Assembly (NCBI RefSeq): GCF_014648255.1
Contig: NZ_BMQT01000001.1
Coordinates: forward strand, 558,001 to 622,000
Length of the DNA stretch: 64,000 nucleotides
Origin: Nocardioides albus
GTDB lineage: Bacteria; Actinomycetota; Actinomycetes; Propionibacteriales; Nocardioidaceae
Reading direction: 5' to 3'
Of the stretch, positions 53,775-62,190 are shown piece by piece. The translations under genes were made by a program, and so were the position numbers. Position 1 is the stretch's first letter, and each line of letters begins with the position of its first letter. The notes beneath the pieces are model-generated. The model made no database searches. It was given only the letters and a program-made list of their open reading frames with translations, and was not told where the DNA came from.

Positions 53775-55715
53775 TCACGGCCTGTCCGGACGGACGGCCG
53801 GCACCTCTCCCGTCTCCGGGTCGAAGCCGTCCGCCCATTCCCCGGAGGCGAAGTCGTAGTCGACCGGATGACCTTCTTCGTCGGTGCGCTGGTACCAGTC
53901 GGTGTACCGCTGGTCGGTCGAGTCGACCTCGGCGCCGGCACCCTCCTCGGGACAGCTCGCCTCCACCACCTGGAGGGCGAAGTTGTCGCCGTACTTCTCC
54001 ACCCCTTGGAGCACGGCGTTGCGGATCGCGGCGTCGGCGTAGCGGTGCCGCAGGGTGTACGGGTCGGTGGTGAGGTCGCGCACCCAGGCCACGATGATCA
54101 GCAGCATCACCAGCGCGAACGGCACCGCCGTGACGATCACCAGCTGCTGCAGTCCTGCCAGGGCGGTCGCGTCGCCGAGCAGCAGCATCACCACGGCGAT
54201 GCCGGCCATCACCAGTCCCCAGAAGACGACCACCCAGCGGCTCGGCTCCAGGTGTCCGCGGGTCGACAGCATTCCCATCACCACTGACGCGGAGTCCGCG
54301 GAGGTGATGAAGAAGATGGCCAGCACCACGATGATCAGGTAAGGCAGCCACTCCAGGTAGGGCAGGTTGTCGATCATCGCGAAGAAGACCTGCGGCGGGG
54401 CCATGTCACCGGCGAGGGAGCCGTCCTGGGACATCGACATCGCAGTTCCGCCCATCACACCGAAGGCCACGAAGAGCAGTGTGGAGGGGATGAGGATCGT
54501 GCCGAGAAGGAACTGCCGGATGGTCCGTCCCCGGGAGATGCGGGCGATGAAGATGCCGACGAAGGGCGACCAGGAGATCCACCACGCCCAGTAGTACACG
54601 GTCCAGGTCGACTGGAACTCCTGAGTCTCCTCACCCCAGGACAGCGAGCGGCCCATCAGGTCGAAGAGCGAGCCCAGGTACTCCAGCTGCGCCGATGGCA
54701 GGAAGTTCAGCAGGAACAGGGTCGGCCCCACGGCCAGGATCAGCCCGACGACCCCGATCGTCAGCACGATGTTGATGCTCGAGAGGTAGCGGATGCCGCG
54801 GGCGACACCGGAGACGGCCGAGATCACGAATGCAACGGTGAGCAGCAGCAGGATGCCGACCACCATGACGTTCGTCAGCTGACCCACCCCGGTGACGATG
54901 CTGACGCCGGTCCCGATCTGCATCGCCGCGATTCCGAGCGCTGCGGCAGTGCCGAAGAGGGTGGCGACGATGGCGAGGATGTCGATCAGCTTGCCGACGA
55001 AGCCCTCGGTGAGTCGCTCCCCGAAGAGGTTGCGGAAGATCGAGGACATCAGCAGGCTTCGGCCGCGGCGATAGGCGGAGTACGCGACGGCGCCACCCAC
55101 GAGCGCGTACATCGCCCAGGCATGAAACCCCCAGTGGAAGTACGTCTGCGCCATCGCCCGGTGCATCGCTTCGACCGATCCCGCCTCGTTGGTGAGCGGC
55201 GGCGGATCTGTGAAGTAGGTCAGCGGCTCGGAGGGGCCGAAGAAGATGACCCCGATCCCGATTCCTGCGGCGAAGAGCATCGCCACCCACGCGAAGGTGC
55301 TGAACTCGACTTCCTCGTTGTCCTTGCCGAGCGGGATCTTGCCGTAGGGCGAGAAGGCCAGGACCAGCAGCGAGACGAGCACCACGACGGCGACCGAGTT
55401 GAAGAGCCACCCGACGTTCCGCGTGGACCAGTCGAACGCGGTCTGGGCGACCGAGGCAACGCTGTCCGGTGCCGCGACGCCCCAGATCACGAAGGCGACC
55501 GTGAGCCCTCCGGCGATCGCGAAGACGAGCCTGTCGACGCTGTAGCGGCGCCGTTGCTCATCGATGGAGATACCAGGCACCAGGGCTGGATGCCGGTCAT
55601 GGGGATATTTCGGGCGCATCGGATCGAGCTTCCCCAACGACTCCCCGACTCTGCGACGGGTGCGTCTTCCCTCATCCGCGTCGCGCGACTGGATAGCAGT
55701 CTGCTTCTCGTTCAC
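53775..55715 (-). CDS. BCCT family betaine/choline/carnitine transporter
   Basis: 646 aa, 12 TM helices. The BCCT signature is seen in WTVYYWAWWISWSPFVGIFIARISRGR, with the aromatic substrate box; the N-terminal extension is basic and the C-terminal ~100 residues are soluble and acidic, a typical osmosensing layout. Imports glycine betaine, choline or a related trimethylammonium solute with Na+ or H+. Start chosen at GTG 55715 (MNEKQTAIQ), preceded by GAGGGG; an in-frame ATG at 55754 lacks a ribosome site. Monocistronic. Confidence 0.9.
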   Translation of the reverse strand: MNEKQTAIQSRDADEGRRTRRRVGESLGKLDPMRPKYPHDRHPALVPGISIDEQRRRYSVDRLVFAIAGGLTVAFVIWGVAAPDSVASVAQTAFDWSTRNVGWLFNSVAVVVLVSLLVLAFSPYGKIPLGKDNEEVEFSTFAWVAMLFAAGIGIGVIFFGPSEPLTYFTDPPPLTNEAGSVEAMHRAMAQTYFHWGFHAWAMYALVGGAVAYSAYRRGRSLLMSSIFRNLFGERLTEGFVGKLIDILAIVATLFGTAAALGIAAMQIGTGVSIVTGVGQLTNVMVVGILLLLTVAFVISAVSGVARGIRYLSSINIVLTIGVVGLILAVGPTLFLLNFLPSAQLEYLGSLFDLMGRSLSWGEETQEFQSTWTVYYWAWWISWSPFVGIFIARISRGRTIRQFLLGTILIPSTLLFVAFGVMGGTAMSMSQDGSLAGDMAPPQVFFAMIDNLPYLEWLPYLIIVVLAIFFITSADSASVVMGMLSTRGHLEPSRWVVVFWGLVMAGIAVVMLLLGDATALAGLQQLVIVTAVPFALVMLLIIVAWVRDLTTDPYTLRHRYADAAIRNAVLQGVEKYGDNFALQVVEASCPEEGAGAEVDSTDQRYTDWYQRTDEEGHPVDYDFASGEWADGFDPETGEVPAVRPDRP

Positions 55716-55957
55716 AGCACAACCCCTCAGGTTCAGCGGCCCCGCGGTTGCCATCCCATGGTTCTGGCTCGTTACGATGCCTGCGCTTTGGTCTGAAACA
55801 GGATTGCAGCGAATCCGCCCAGGCGAACCCCTCGATTGGCTATCGCAGCCATAGGCGCCCGCAATGAGGACCGCAGAGCACAGCGCGCGACGATTCGAGG
55901 ACCGCGCCGTGACGAGTCGATCGACAAGACGTACGCGGGCGGCGCGACGACAAGCAA

Positions 55958-56006
55958 GAAACCCGGCCCTTCGCTGCAGTGAAGATGCAGTTCAGAACCG
56001 GGTTTC
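55958..56006 (-). terminator. terminator of tRNA-Ala
   Basis: GAAACCCGG (55958-55966) pairs with CCGGGTTTC (55998-56006); on the minus strand the stem is followed by TTGCTTG. It starts 4 bp after the encoded CCA of the tRNA. The remaining gap to the BCCT gene (55716-55957) shows no recognised element. Confidence 0.7.
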
Positions 56007-56009
56007 AGG

Positions 56010-56085
56010 TGGTGGAGCTGAGGGGATTCGAACCCCTGGCCTTCTCATTGCGAACGAGACGCGCTACCAACTGCGCCACAGCCCC
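56010..56085 (-). tRNA. tRNA-Ala (anticodon CGC)
   Basis: Complete cloverleaf on the minus strand: acceptor GGGGCTG/CAGCTCC, D arm with GCGC stem, anticodon stem TCTCG/TGAGA with loop TTCGCAA (anticodon CGC, reading GCG), T arm AGGGG-TTCGAAT-CCCCT, discriminator A and encoded CCA. A G3-U70 pair, the alanine identity element, is present. Confidence 0.96.
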
Positions 56086-56139
56086 AAGCGATGAGAAACG
56101 TTAGCATCTCGTCGCGGGTGTTACCCAATCAGGATGGCC

Positions 56140-56979
56140 TCAGGTGCCGGTGGCGCGGTTGCGCGCAGCCTCGGCGGCCTCGGCTGCGGCACGCTCGGCC
56201 TCTTCGGCCTGACGGACGAGCTCGGAGTCGGCGGCGTTGCGACCCGAGCTCCACACGCCGGTGGCGTCCAGGTCGATGGTGCGCACGGCGCGGCGCGGCG
56301 CGGCCTCCTTGGAGACGTACGTCGGCAGCGGTGTCTCCACCGGCTTCCAGGAGCCCGCGGGGAACTGCTCACCGGTGTCGTCGTGCTCGACGACAGCCAC
56401 CAGGTCGCCGGTGTCCTGGTCGATGTCGAAGGTGATCCGGGGCGGAGCGGCCGGCTCCGGCTCGGGAATGTCCTCGGGGAACGGGATCCGTGCCCAGACC
56501 TCTCGCTGGTGGCGCACGCTGAGTCGGCAGGTGACCAGCCAGGCGATGACCAGCGCACCCGGGATCGCGATCCACACCGGTCCGAAGACACCGAAGCCGG
56601 CGAGAGCGCCGACCACGACCAGACCGAAGACGAGCACGCCGAGCACGATGCTGCGGCGCTTGGCCGCGGCACGAGCCGCGCGGCGGCGTACGGCCATCGG
56701 GACGGGTCGCGGAGCAAGCTCCTCTGCCTCCTCGACCTCGGGCTCCGGCTTCTTCGACGACTTCTCGGTCACCAGGTCGGTGGAGTCCTTGCTGGTGGCC
56801 TCTCGGCGTGCGAGGATCCGACGGGACTTGGAGATCGCCGCGCTCGCCCGGCTCTTCGTCCCGTCCTCGGCCGTCGCGTTCTGCTCGAGCGCTTTAGGCA
56901 CCAAGTACACCGCCCACGCCACGGCGAGGGCGACGAAGATGAGTGCGCTCGGGTCCACGTCAAGAAGCGTAGGAGCCAT
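56140..56979 (-). CDS. SepX/GlpR-like membrane protein, putative cell-division factor
   Basis: 279 aa. N-terminal TM (about 10-30), a charged cytoplasmic linker (30-105), two close TM helices (about 110-130 and 133-152) and a soluble C-terminal part with a beta-rich segment and an Ala/Glu coiled-coil tail. Layout and position next to rimJ and moeA match the actinobacterial membrane protein called GlpR in corynebacteria and SepX in Streptomyces, which links the MoeA/gephyrin-like protein Glp to FtsZ at the septum. The identification rests on synteny and topology, not on sequence comparison. Confidence 0.7.
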   Translation of the reverse strand: MAPTLLDVDPSALIFVALAVAWAVYLVPKALEQNATAEDGTKSRASAAISKSRRILARREATSKDSTDLVTEKSSKKPEPEVEEAEELAPRPVPMAVRRRAARAAAKRRSIVLGVLVFGLVVVGALAGFGVFGPVWIAIPGALVIAWLVTCRLSVRHQREVWARIPFPEDIPEPEPAAPPRITFDIDQDTGDLVAVVEHDDTGEQFPAGSWKPVETPLPTYVSKEAAPRRAVRTIDLDATGVWSSGRNAADSELVRQAEEAERAAAEAAEAARNRATGT

Positions 56980-57059
56980 TACCAGCCCGTAGGCGGACGT
57001 GCTGTGGTGTGTCGCGTGTGACTTGTGTGATTTCAGCGGGACACGCCGGAGTCAATGCC

Positions 57060-57659
57060 TCATTCGGGTGACAAACCGAGTCTGGCCAGCATTCCTTGGT
57101 GACATTCTTCAACCGTTATCGCGAAGATACGGTGATCTCGCCAGGCTCCGTCGATATGCAGAAATCGGGGCGCATATCCGATCTCGTTGATGCCGAGCTT
57201 CTCCACCACGCGCAGCGAGTTGGAGTTCTCCGGCCGGATGCAGATCTCGACCCGGTGCAGCTTGGCGGTGGTGAAGCAGTGGTCGATGACGAGCGCCACC
57301 GCCAGTGGCATCACACCGCGGCCGGCGAAGCCCTGGTCGATCCAGTAGCCGATCGAGGCGAACTGCGCGGAGCCGCGCACGATGTTGTTGACCGTGACCT
57401 GACCTGCGAAAACCCCGTCCACTTCGATCGCGAACGGATAGGTGACGCCACGCTTGGCCTGACGCCGAAGACGACGTACGAGGTTGGCGAACGTCGTGGG
57501 CCGGGCAGTCGATCCCGGCGGCACGGTCGCATCCCACTGATGCAGCCAGGCCGCCGAACGGCGGCGCGCATCGGTCCATGCCTTGGCGTCGAGACGGTCG
57601 AGCGGGCGTACGGTCACCGCGCCGTGCGAGAGGACGGCGGGCCAGCCGGGGTCAGTCAT
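57060..57659 (-). CDS. rimJ: GNAT N-acetyltransferase, RimJ-like
   Basis: 199 aa. GNAT fold with the RimJ/RimL pattern: VTVRPLDRLDAKAWTDARR, FAGQVTVNNIVRG, SIGYWIDQGFAGRGVMPLAVAL (acetyl-CoA loop Q/R-G-x-G/A region) and EICIRPENSNSLRVVEKLG. Acetylates protein N-termini such as ribosomal S5, or another amine. In the conserved order mog-rimJ-membrane protein. Start ATG 57659, 12 bp after the mog stop. Confidence 0.88.
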   Translation of the reverse strand: MTDPGWPAVLSHGAVTVRPLDRLDAKAWTDARRRSAAWLHQWDATVPPGSTARPTTFANLVRRLRRQAKRGVTYPFAIEVDGVFAGQVTVNNIVRGSAQFASIGYWIDQGFAGRGVMPLAVALVIDHCFTTAKLHRVEICIRPENSNSLRVVEKLGINEIGYAPRFLHIDGAWRDHRIFAITVEECHQGMLARLGLSPE

Positions 57660-57671
57660 CGAGGATCCCGA

Positions 57672-58154
57672 TCAATGGTCGCTGCCGACCGACTGCTCCA
57701 CGGCGTGGGGCAGCACCGGACGCAGCACGTCGATCGCGTCCTTCACGCCACCCCGGGACCCGGGAAGGTTCACCACCACGCACGCTCCGATCTGACCGGC
57801 CAGACCGCGGGACAGTAGCGCCGTCGGGATCTCTTTGGCCACTCCGGCCGCTCTGATGCCCTCGGCGATGCCGGGGATCTCGCGGTCGAGCAGCGGACGG
57901 GTGACCTCGGGGGTGCGGTCGGTCGGAGTCAGGCCGGTGCCTCCGGTGGTGAGAACGACCCGCGCTCCCTCCTCAGCAGCGCGGGCGATCGCCTCGCCGA
58001 CCGGGTCGCCGTCGCGTACGACCTCGGGTGGGCCGACGTCGAAGCCGAGCTCTTCCAGGAAGACGACCAGGAGCGGGCCGGTGGTGTCCTCGTAGATCCC
58101 GGCCGAGGCGCGGTTGGAGGCGACGACGACGGCCGCTCGGAGACGCTCGCTCAT
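57672..58154 (-). CDS. mog: MogA/MoaB-type molybdopterin adenylyltransferase
   Basis: 160 aa. Molybdopterin-binding fold with VASNRASAGIYEDTTGP, the substrate loop LTTGGTGLTPTDRTPE and VVNLPGSRGGVKDAI. Adenylylates molybdopterin before metal insertion by MoeA. Start ATG 58154 overlaps the moaC stop (ATGA). Part of the moeA-moaC-mog-rimJ unit, all on the minus strand. Confidence 0.9.
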   Translation of the reverse strand: MSERLRAAVVVASNRASAGIYEDTTGPLLVVFLEELGFDVGPPEVVRDGDPVGEAIARAAEEGARVVLTTGGTGLTPTDRTPEVTRPLLDREIPGIAEGIRAAGVAKEIPTALLSRGLAGQIGACVVVNLPGSRGGVKDAIDVLRPVLPHAVEQSVGSDH

Positions 58155-58630
58155 CGCTGGAAGGTTCCTGACTTTCCGCCGGTCTTGGTCTCGACCCGGA
58201 CATCGGTGATGACCGCCCGCTTGTCGACGGCCTTGATCATGTCGACCACGGTCAGGCCGGCGACGGCGACCGCGGTCATCGCCTCCATCTCGACACCGGT
58301 GCGGTCGGTCGTCTTCACAGTCGCGGTGATCTCGACGGCGTCGTCGGCGACGCTCAGCTCGACCTTGACGCCCGAGACCGCCAACGGGTGGCAGAGCGGG
58401 ATCAGATCGGGGGTCTTCTTGGCACCCATGATCCCGGCGATACGGGCCACGGCGAGCGCATCGCCCTTGGGTACGCCCTCGCCGCGCAGCAGCTCGATGA
58501 CCTCGGTCGAGACGAGGACGCGTCCGGACGCGGTCGCGGTGCGGGTGGTGACCGCCTTCTCGGAGACGTCGACCATCCGGGCCGCACCGGTCTCGTCGAC
58601 GTGGGTGAGCCGGGGCTCGCTGTCGGTCAT
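58151..58630 (-). CDS. moaC: cyclic pyranopterin monophosphate synthase
   Basis: 159 aa. Converts the MoaA product to cyclic pyranopterin phosphate in molybdenum cofactor synthesis. Family blocks: LTHVDETGAARMVDVSEK, KTPDLIPLCHPL, KTTDRTGVEMEAMTAV with active-site residues, and DMIKAVDKRA with the catalytic Lys/Asp. Start ATG 58630 overlaps the moeA stop by one base; its end overlaps mog by four. The longer frame reaching 58960 lies inside moeA and is rejected. Confidence 0.94.
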   Translation of the reverse strand: MTDSEPRLTHVDETGAARMVDVSEKAVTTRTATASGRVLVSTEVIELLRGEGVPKGDALAVARIAGIMGAKKTPDLIPLCHPLAVSGVKVELSVADDAVEITATVKTTDRTGVEMEAMTAVAVAGLTVVDMIKAVDKRAVITDVRVETKTGGKSGTFQR

Positions 58631-59838
58631 CAGAACTCCACGTCCAGCTCGATCACGTCCACCTCGGTGTCCGTGTCCAGCGCTGTCGTCTCCGGCGGGA
58701 TCACGATGAGGCAGTTGGCGCCGGCCAGGTCGCCGATCAGATGGGACCCGGCGCCACCGACGGGCGAGACGACGGCGCCGTGGCTGTCGTACCACCCGCG
58801 CAGATACTGCTCCTTGCCCTCTGGAGACCGCAGCGGGCGGGTGAGGGCGGCGCGATGGGCCGGCCGAGCCTCGGGGGTCATGCCCATCAGCCGGCGCAGC
58901 GCGGGGAGCACGAAGAGCTCGAACGAGACGAACGAGGAGACCGGGTTTCCGGGGAGGCACAGGACCGGGATCCGCTCCTCGCCGATCCGCCCGAACCCCT
59001 GAGGCTTGCCCGGCTGCATGTTCACCGGGCCGAACCAGACCCCCTCCGGGGCCAGCGCCTCCTTGACCACGTCGTAGTCGCCCATCGAGACACCACCGGA
59101 GGTGACCACCAGGTCGGCCCGGACCAGCTGATCGGTGAGCGCGGTCATGAACGCCCTCGGCTCGTCGGGCACGATCCCGACGCGGTAGGCGATCGCGCCT
59201 GCACGGCGAGCTGCGCCCGCCAGCAGGAAGGAGTTTCCGTCGTAGATCGAGTCATGACCGAGCGTCTCGCCGGGCTCGCGCAGCTCGGTGCCGGTCGAGA
59301 GCACGACGACGCGAGGCCGCGGACGCACCGCCACCTGGGCGCGACCGACGGAGGCGATCAGCCCCAGGTGGCGCGGGCCGAGCACGGTGCCCGCAGGGAC
59401 GAGCAGATCACCCTTGGCGACGTCCTCGCCCGCGTAGCGGACGTGCTGGGCCTGTTTCGGCGCCTGCCTGATCTCGACCGTGGCGACGCCGCGGTCGGTC
59501 CACTCGTACGGCACGACCGTGTCCGCACCCGTCGGCAGCGGAGCGCCGGTCATGATCTTCGCTGCCGCGCCGGGCTGGAGCGCCAGCAGGGACGCCTGCC
59601 CGGCGCCGATCTCGCCGACCACCGGCAACCGCACCGACCCCTCGGCCGATGCCGTCGTGACATCGGCGTACCGGACCGCGTAGCCGTCCATCGAGGAGTT
59701 GTCGAAGCTCGGGAGCGCGACCGCGGCATGGATGTCCTCGGCCACCGCCAGCCCGAGGCAGTCCATCAGGGGCTGCGGGTAGGCCGGCATCGGCTCGAGC
59801 TCGTCGAGAATGCGCTGGCGATATTCCTGGGGTGTCAC
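58630..59838 (-). CDS. moeA: molybdopterin molybdenumtransferase / gephyrin-like Glp
   Basis: 402 aa. MoeA fold: N-terminal domain with LPSFDNSSMDGYAVRY and the lid (KIMTGAPLPTGADTVVPYE), then the MPT-binding domain with VLSTGTELRE, VTSGGVSMGDYDVVKE and LPGNPVSSFVSFEL, and the beta-barrel C-terminal domain. Inserts molybdate into adenylylated molybdopterin. In corynebacteria the copy in this gene order is Glp, an FtsZ-binding division factor; whether this copy does Mo chemistry, division or both is open, though its catalytic motifs look intact. GTG start 59838, weak ribosome site. Confidence 0.9.
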   Translation of the reverse strand: MTPQEYRQRILDELEPMPAYPQPLMDCLGLAVAEDIHAAVALPSFDNSSMDGYAVRYADVTTASAEGSVRLPVVGEIGAGQASLLALQPGAAAKIMTGAPLPTGADTVVPYEWTDRGVATVEIRQAPKQAQHVRYAGEDVAKGDLLVPAGTVLGPRHLGLIASVGRAQVAVRPRPRVVVLSTGTELREPGETLGHDSIYDGNSFLLAGAARRAGAIAYRVGIVPDEPRAFMTALTDQLVRADLVVTSGGVSMGDYDVVKEALAPEGVWFGPVNMQPGKPQGFGRIGEERIPVLCLPGNPVSSFVSFELFVLPALRRLMGMTPEARPAHRAALTRPLRSPEGKEQYLRGWYDSHGAVVSPVGGAGSHLIGDLAGANCLIVIPPETTALDTDTEVDVIELDVEF

Positions 59839-59848
59839 CCCGGAAACA

Positions 59849-61225
59849 CTAGTCGGCCAGGACCGTGGCAGGCGCGACGCGTTCGGCGTTGGCGCCGTCG
59901 AGCTCGACCGCACCGATGACCTGGACGCCCTTGCCGAAGGTCCAGTCGCCGTTGACCGTCAGCGACGAAGCCTTGCGCAACGACGGGGCGCCTTCGGGGA
60001 AGCGCTCGTCGAAGCTGGCGACGTACTTGTAGTAGTCGCCGTCCAGGTCGATGAACGGCACCTGCTCGGCGACCTGGTCGAGCACGAAGTCTTCGCCGAT
60101 GTCGTAGACGTCCGAGCGGAGGACCAGCAGGTCGTTGGTCGTCTTGACCGGCACGAAGCGGTCGCGGCCGACCTCGATCAGCTGCGAGCCCTCGAAGACC
60201 TCGATCGCGGCCCCCATGGCGGTCTCGATCTGGACCACCTTCGGCGTCTTCGGATCAGCCGGATCGACGGTCTTCTCGTTGCGGATCAGCGGCAGGCCGA
60301 GGATGCCGTCGCGCTCGCTCAGGACCTTCTTGAGCGCCTTGAGGTCGAACCAGATGTTGTTGGTCGAGCAGTACTTGTGGCGGCCGAGGTCCTGCAGGGC
60401 CACCTTGTCCTCGTCGCGGGTCTGCGCGGTCTCACGCAGGATGAGCCGACCGTCGGACTTGCGGCGCGCGAAGTGACCGCCCTTGCGGTCGCTCGGGGTG
60501 CGGCGTACGGCCTCGATGGCGAAGGGAGCGCCGGACTTGGCGAACCAGCCCGCGACCTTCTCGTCGGGGACCGCGCCGAGGTTGTCGGAGTTGGAGACGA
60601 AGACCCGCTCGTAGCCCTGCTCGATGAGCAGGTCGAGGAGGCCGGTGTCGAGCAGCGCGGTGTAGATGTCACCGTGGCCCGGCGGGCACCACTCGAGCTC
60701 GGGGTCCTTGGGCCACTCGACCGGGGTCAGGTCGTCGACGAGCAGACGCGGCTCGCGGTTCTGCAGGAACTCCAGCGGAAGACCCTCGACGGGGAGGTCC
60801 TGGTAGCGCTCGAGCGCGGCCAGGCTGTCCTCGGAGGTGCGGAAGGAGTTCATCAGCAGCAGCGGGAGGCGTACGTCGTACCTCTCGCGCATGTGCAGGA
60901 CCTGGCGGGCGATCACGTCCAGGAAGCTCAGGCCCTTGCGCACGCACAGCAGCGACTTCGCGCGGTCCATGCCCATCGAGGTGCCGAGGCCGCCGTTGAG
61001 CTTGATCACCGCGGTGGTCGAGATGGCGGCGTGCGCCTCCTCGTCGCTGACCTCGGCGTCGCTGATCGACGGGATGTCGACCGGCTCGATCGTGTCCTCG
61101 GGGATCATCCCGGTCTCGCCGTGCTCGAGCTGGCGGTAGTAATGTGCGAACGTCTGCACGGCGACGTCATCCACGCCGGCATCGCGCATCTTCGCCATTG
61201 CCTTGGCCAAACCTGGGCTACCCAT
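59849..61225 (-). CDS. UTP--glucose-1-phosphate uridylyltransferase, eukaryotic (UDPGP) type
   Basis: 458 aa. The nucleotide-binding motif LNGGLGTSMG (76-85) with Lys90, followed by NSFRTSEDS, PPGHGDIYTALLDTG, FVSNSDNLGA and NIWFDLKAL, identifies the UDPGP family of eukaryotes, not bacterial GalU (which is about 300 aa with a different motif). Makes UDP-glucose for glycans and trehalose. Occupies the position held by galU in the mycobacterial galU-moeA-rimJ order. Start ATG 61225, probably leaderless from a promoter shared with the divergent 5-FCL gene. Confidence 0.9.
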   Translation of the reverse strand: MGSPGLAKAMAKMRDAGVDDVAVQTFAHYYRQLEHGETGMIPEDTIEPVDIPSISDAEVSDEEAHAAISTTAVIKLNGGLGTSMGMDRAKSLLCVRKGLSFLDVIARQVLHMRERYDVRLPLLLMNSFRTSEDSLAALERYQDLPVEGLPLEFLQNREPRLLVDDLTPVEWPKDPELEWCPPGHGDIYTALLDTGLLDLLIEQGYERVFVSNSDNLGAVPDEKVAGWFAKSGAPFAIEAVRRTPSDRKGGHFARRKSDGRLILRETAQTRDEDKVALQDLGRHKYCSTNNIWFDLKALKKVLSERDGILGLPLIRNEKTVDPADPKTPKVVQIETAMGAAIEVFEGSQLIEVGRDRFVPVKTTNDLLVLRSDVYDIGEDFVLDQVAEQVPFIDLDGDYYKYVASFDERFPEGAPSLRKASSLTVNGDWTFGKGVQVIGAVELDGANAERVAPATVLAD

Positions 61226-61232
61226 AGAGGAG

Positions 61233-61242
61233 AGCCTAGGCT
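61233..61242. promoter_or_regulatory. bidirectional leaderless promoter core AGCCTAGGCT
   Basis: A perfect 10-bp palindrome gives TAGGCT on both strands, overlapping by two bases. On plus it is 6 nt before GTG 61249 (5-FCL); on minus 7 nt before ATG 61225 (UGPase). Both genes lack a convincing ribosome site, so each -10 probably drives a leaderless mRNA. No clear -35 boxes. Confidence 0.6.
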
Positions 61243-61248
61243 GTCGTT

Positions 61249-61866
61249 GTGTCGGGTTCACACACCCCTCCGGGTTCTGACGGTCCAGCCCCCGCTGACT
61301 TCGTGGGGCGCAAGACTGCCCTACGCGACCAGCTGCTGACCACTCGGCGCCGCATCGGGCTCCCCGAGCTCGGTTCGCTCGCGCGTTCGCTCGCGGAGGT
61401 GGTCATCGAAATTCCAGAGGTACGCCGGGCCGCAACCGTTGCGCTCTACGTCTCGATCGGCACCGAACCGGGCACCGGACCGCTTCTCGACGAGCTCGAT
61501 GCAGCAGGGACACGTGTCCTGCTCCCGTGTCTGCTGCCGGACAACGATCTGGACTGGGCCGTCTATGACGGGGACCTGGTTCGGGCGCCTCGCGGATTGT
61601 TGGAGCCGGGCGGGGAGCGGTTGGGCGTGACCGCGGTCGCCGACGCGGACGTGGTGCTGGTCCCAGGTCTGGCCGTCGACCCGCAGGGCCGGCGGATGGG
61701 ACGAGGCGGCGGATCCTACGACCGCATCCTCGCTCGGGTGCCGGCCGGGACCCTCACCTGCGTACTCCTCTATCCGTGGGAGATCGGTGTCTCGGTGCCC
61801 GTCGAGCCGCACGACCAGGCCGTCGGCGCGGCCGCGAGCGCGGAGGGAATGCAGCGCTTCTCCTAG
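61249..61866 (+). CDS. 5-formyltetrahydrofolate cyclo-ligase
   Basis: 205 aa. ATP-dependent conversion of 5-formyl-THF to 5,10-methenyl-THF, a folate salvage step. Motifs: KTALRDQLLTTRR, VALYVSIGTEPGTGPLL, the substrate strand GLAVDPQGRRMGRGGGSYDR with the nucleotide loop, and LLYPWEIG. The GTG start 61249 is 6 nt after TAGGCT. Divergent from UGPase, 59 bp before fmdB. Confidence 0.93.
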   Translation: MSGSHTPPGSDGPAPADFVGRKTALRDQLLTTRRRIGLPELGSLARSLAEVVIEIPEVRRAATVALYVSIGTEPGTGPLLDELDAAGTRVLLPCLLPDNDLDWAVYDGDLVRAPRGLLEPGGERLGVTAVADADVVLVPGLAVDPQGRRMGRGGGSYDRILARVPAGTLTCVLLYPWEIGVSVPVEPHDQAVGAAASAEGMQRFS

Positions 61867-61925
61867 GCGTTCGCTAATATTGGCAGTCGCGCCCGTCGAG
61901 TGCCAGATTCTGTTCTAGGAGAAAC

Positions 61926-62189
61926 GTGCCCACCTATCAGTACGCCTGCACCGAGTGCGGCCACGCCTTCGACCAGTTCCAGAGCTTCAGCGAGGCTTCG
62001 CTGACCGAGTGCCCCGAGTGCAGCGGCAAGCTGCGCAAGGTCTTCAGCGCCGCCGGGGTCGTCTTCAAGGGCTCCGGTTTCTACCGCACCGACTCCCGGT
62101 CCGGATCGTCCAGCTCGAGCTCCTCGGACTCGAGCTCGTCCTCGACCTCTTCGCCGGCGCCCGCCGCGGCCTCCAGCTCCTCCGACTGA
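61926..62189 (+). CDS. FmdB-type zinc-ribbon protein
   Basis: 87 aa. The N-terminal 45 residues are the FmdB zinc ribbon: MPTYQYACTECGHAF and LTECPECSGKLRKVF, with two CxxC pairs. The rest is a Ser-rich low-complexity tail (SGSSSSSSSD region). Conserved in actinobacteria next to 5-FCL; function unknown, possibly regulatory. GTG start 61926 after AGGAGA. A TAATAT -10-like sequence at 61875-61880 may serve it. Confidence 0.9.
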   Translation: MPTYQYACTECGHAFDQFQSFSEASLTECPECSGKLRKVFSAAGVVFKGSGFYRTDSRSGSSSSSSSDSSSSSTSSPAPAAASSSSD

Positions 62190-62190
62190 C

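Noticed and set aside
55716..56009. Integration scar or attachment site beside tRNA-Ala
   Set aside because: No integrase, no duplicated tRNA end, and the flanking hairpin is readily explained as the tRNA terminator.
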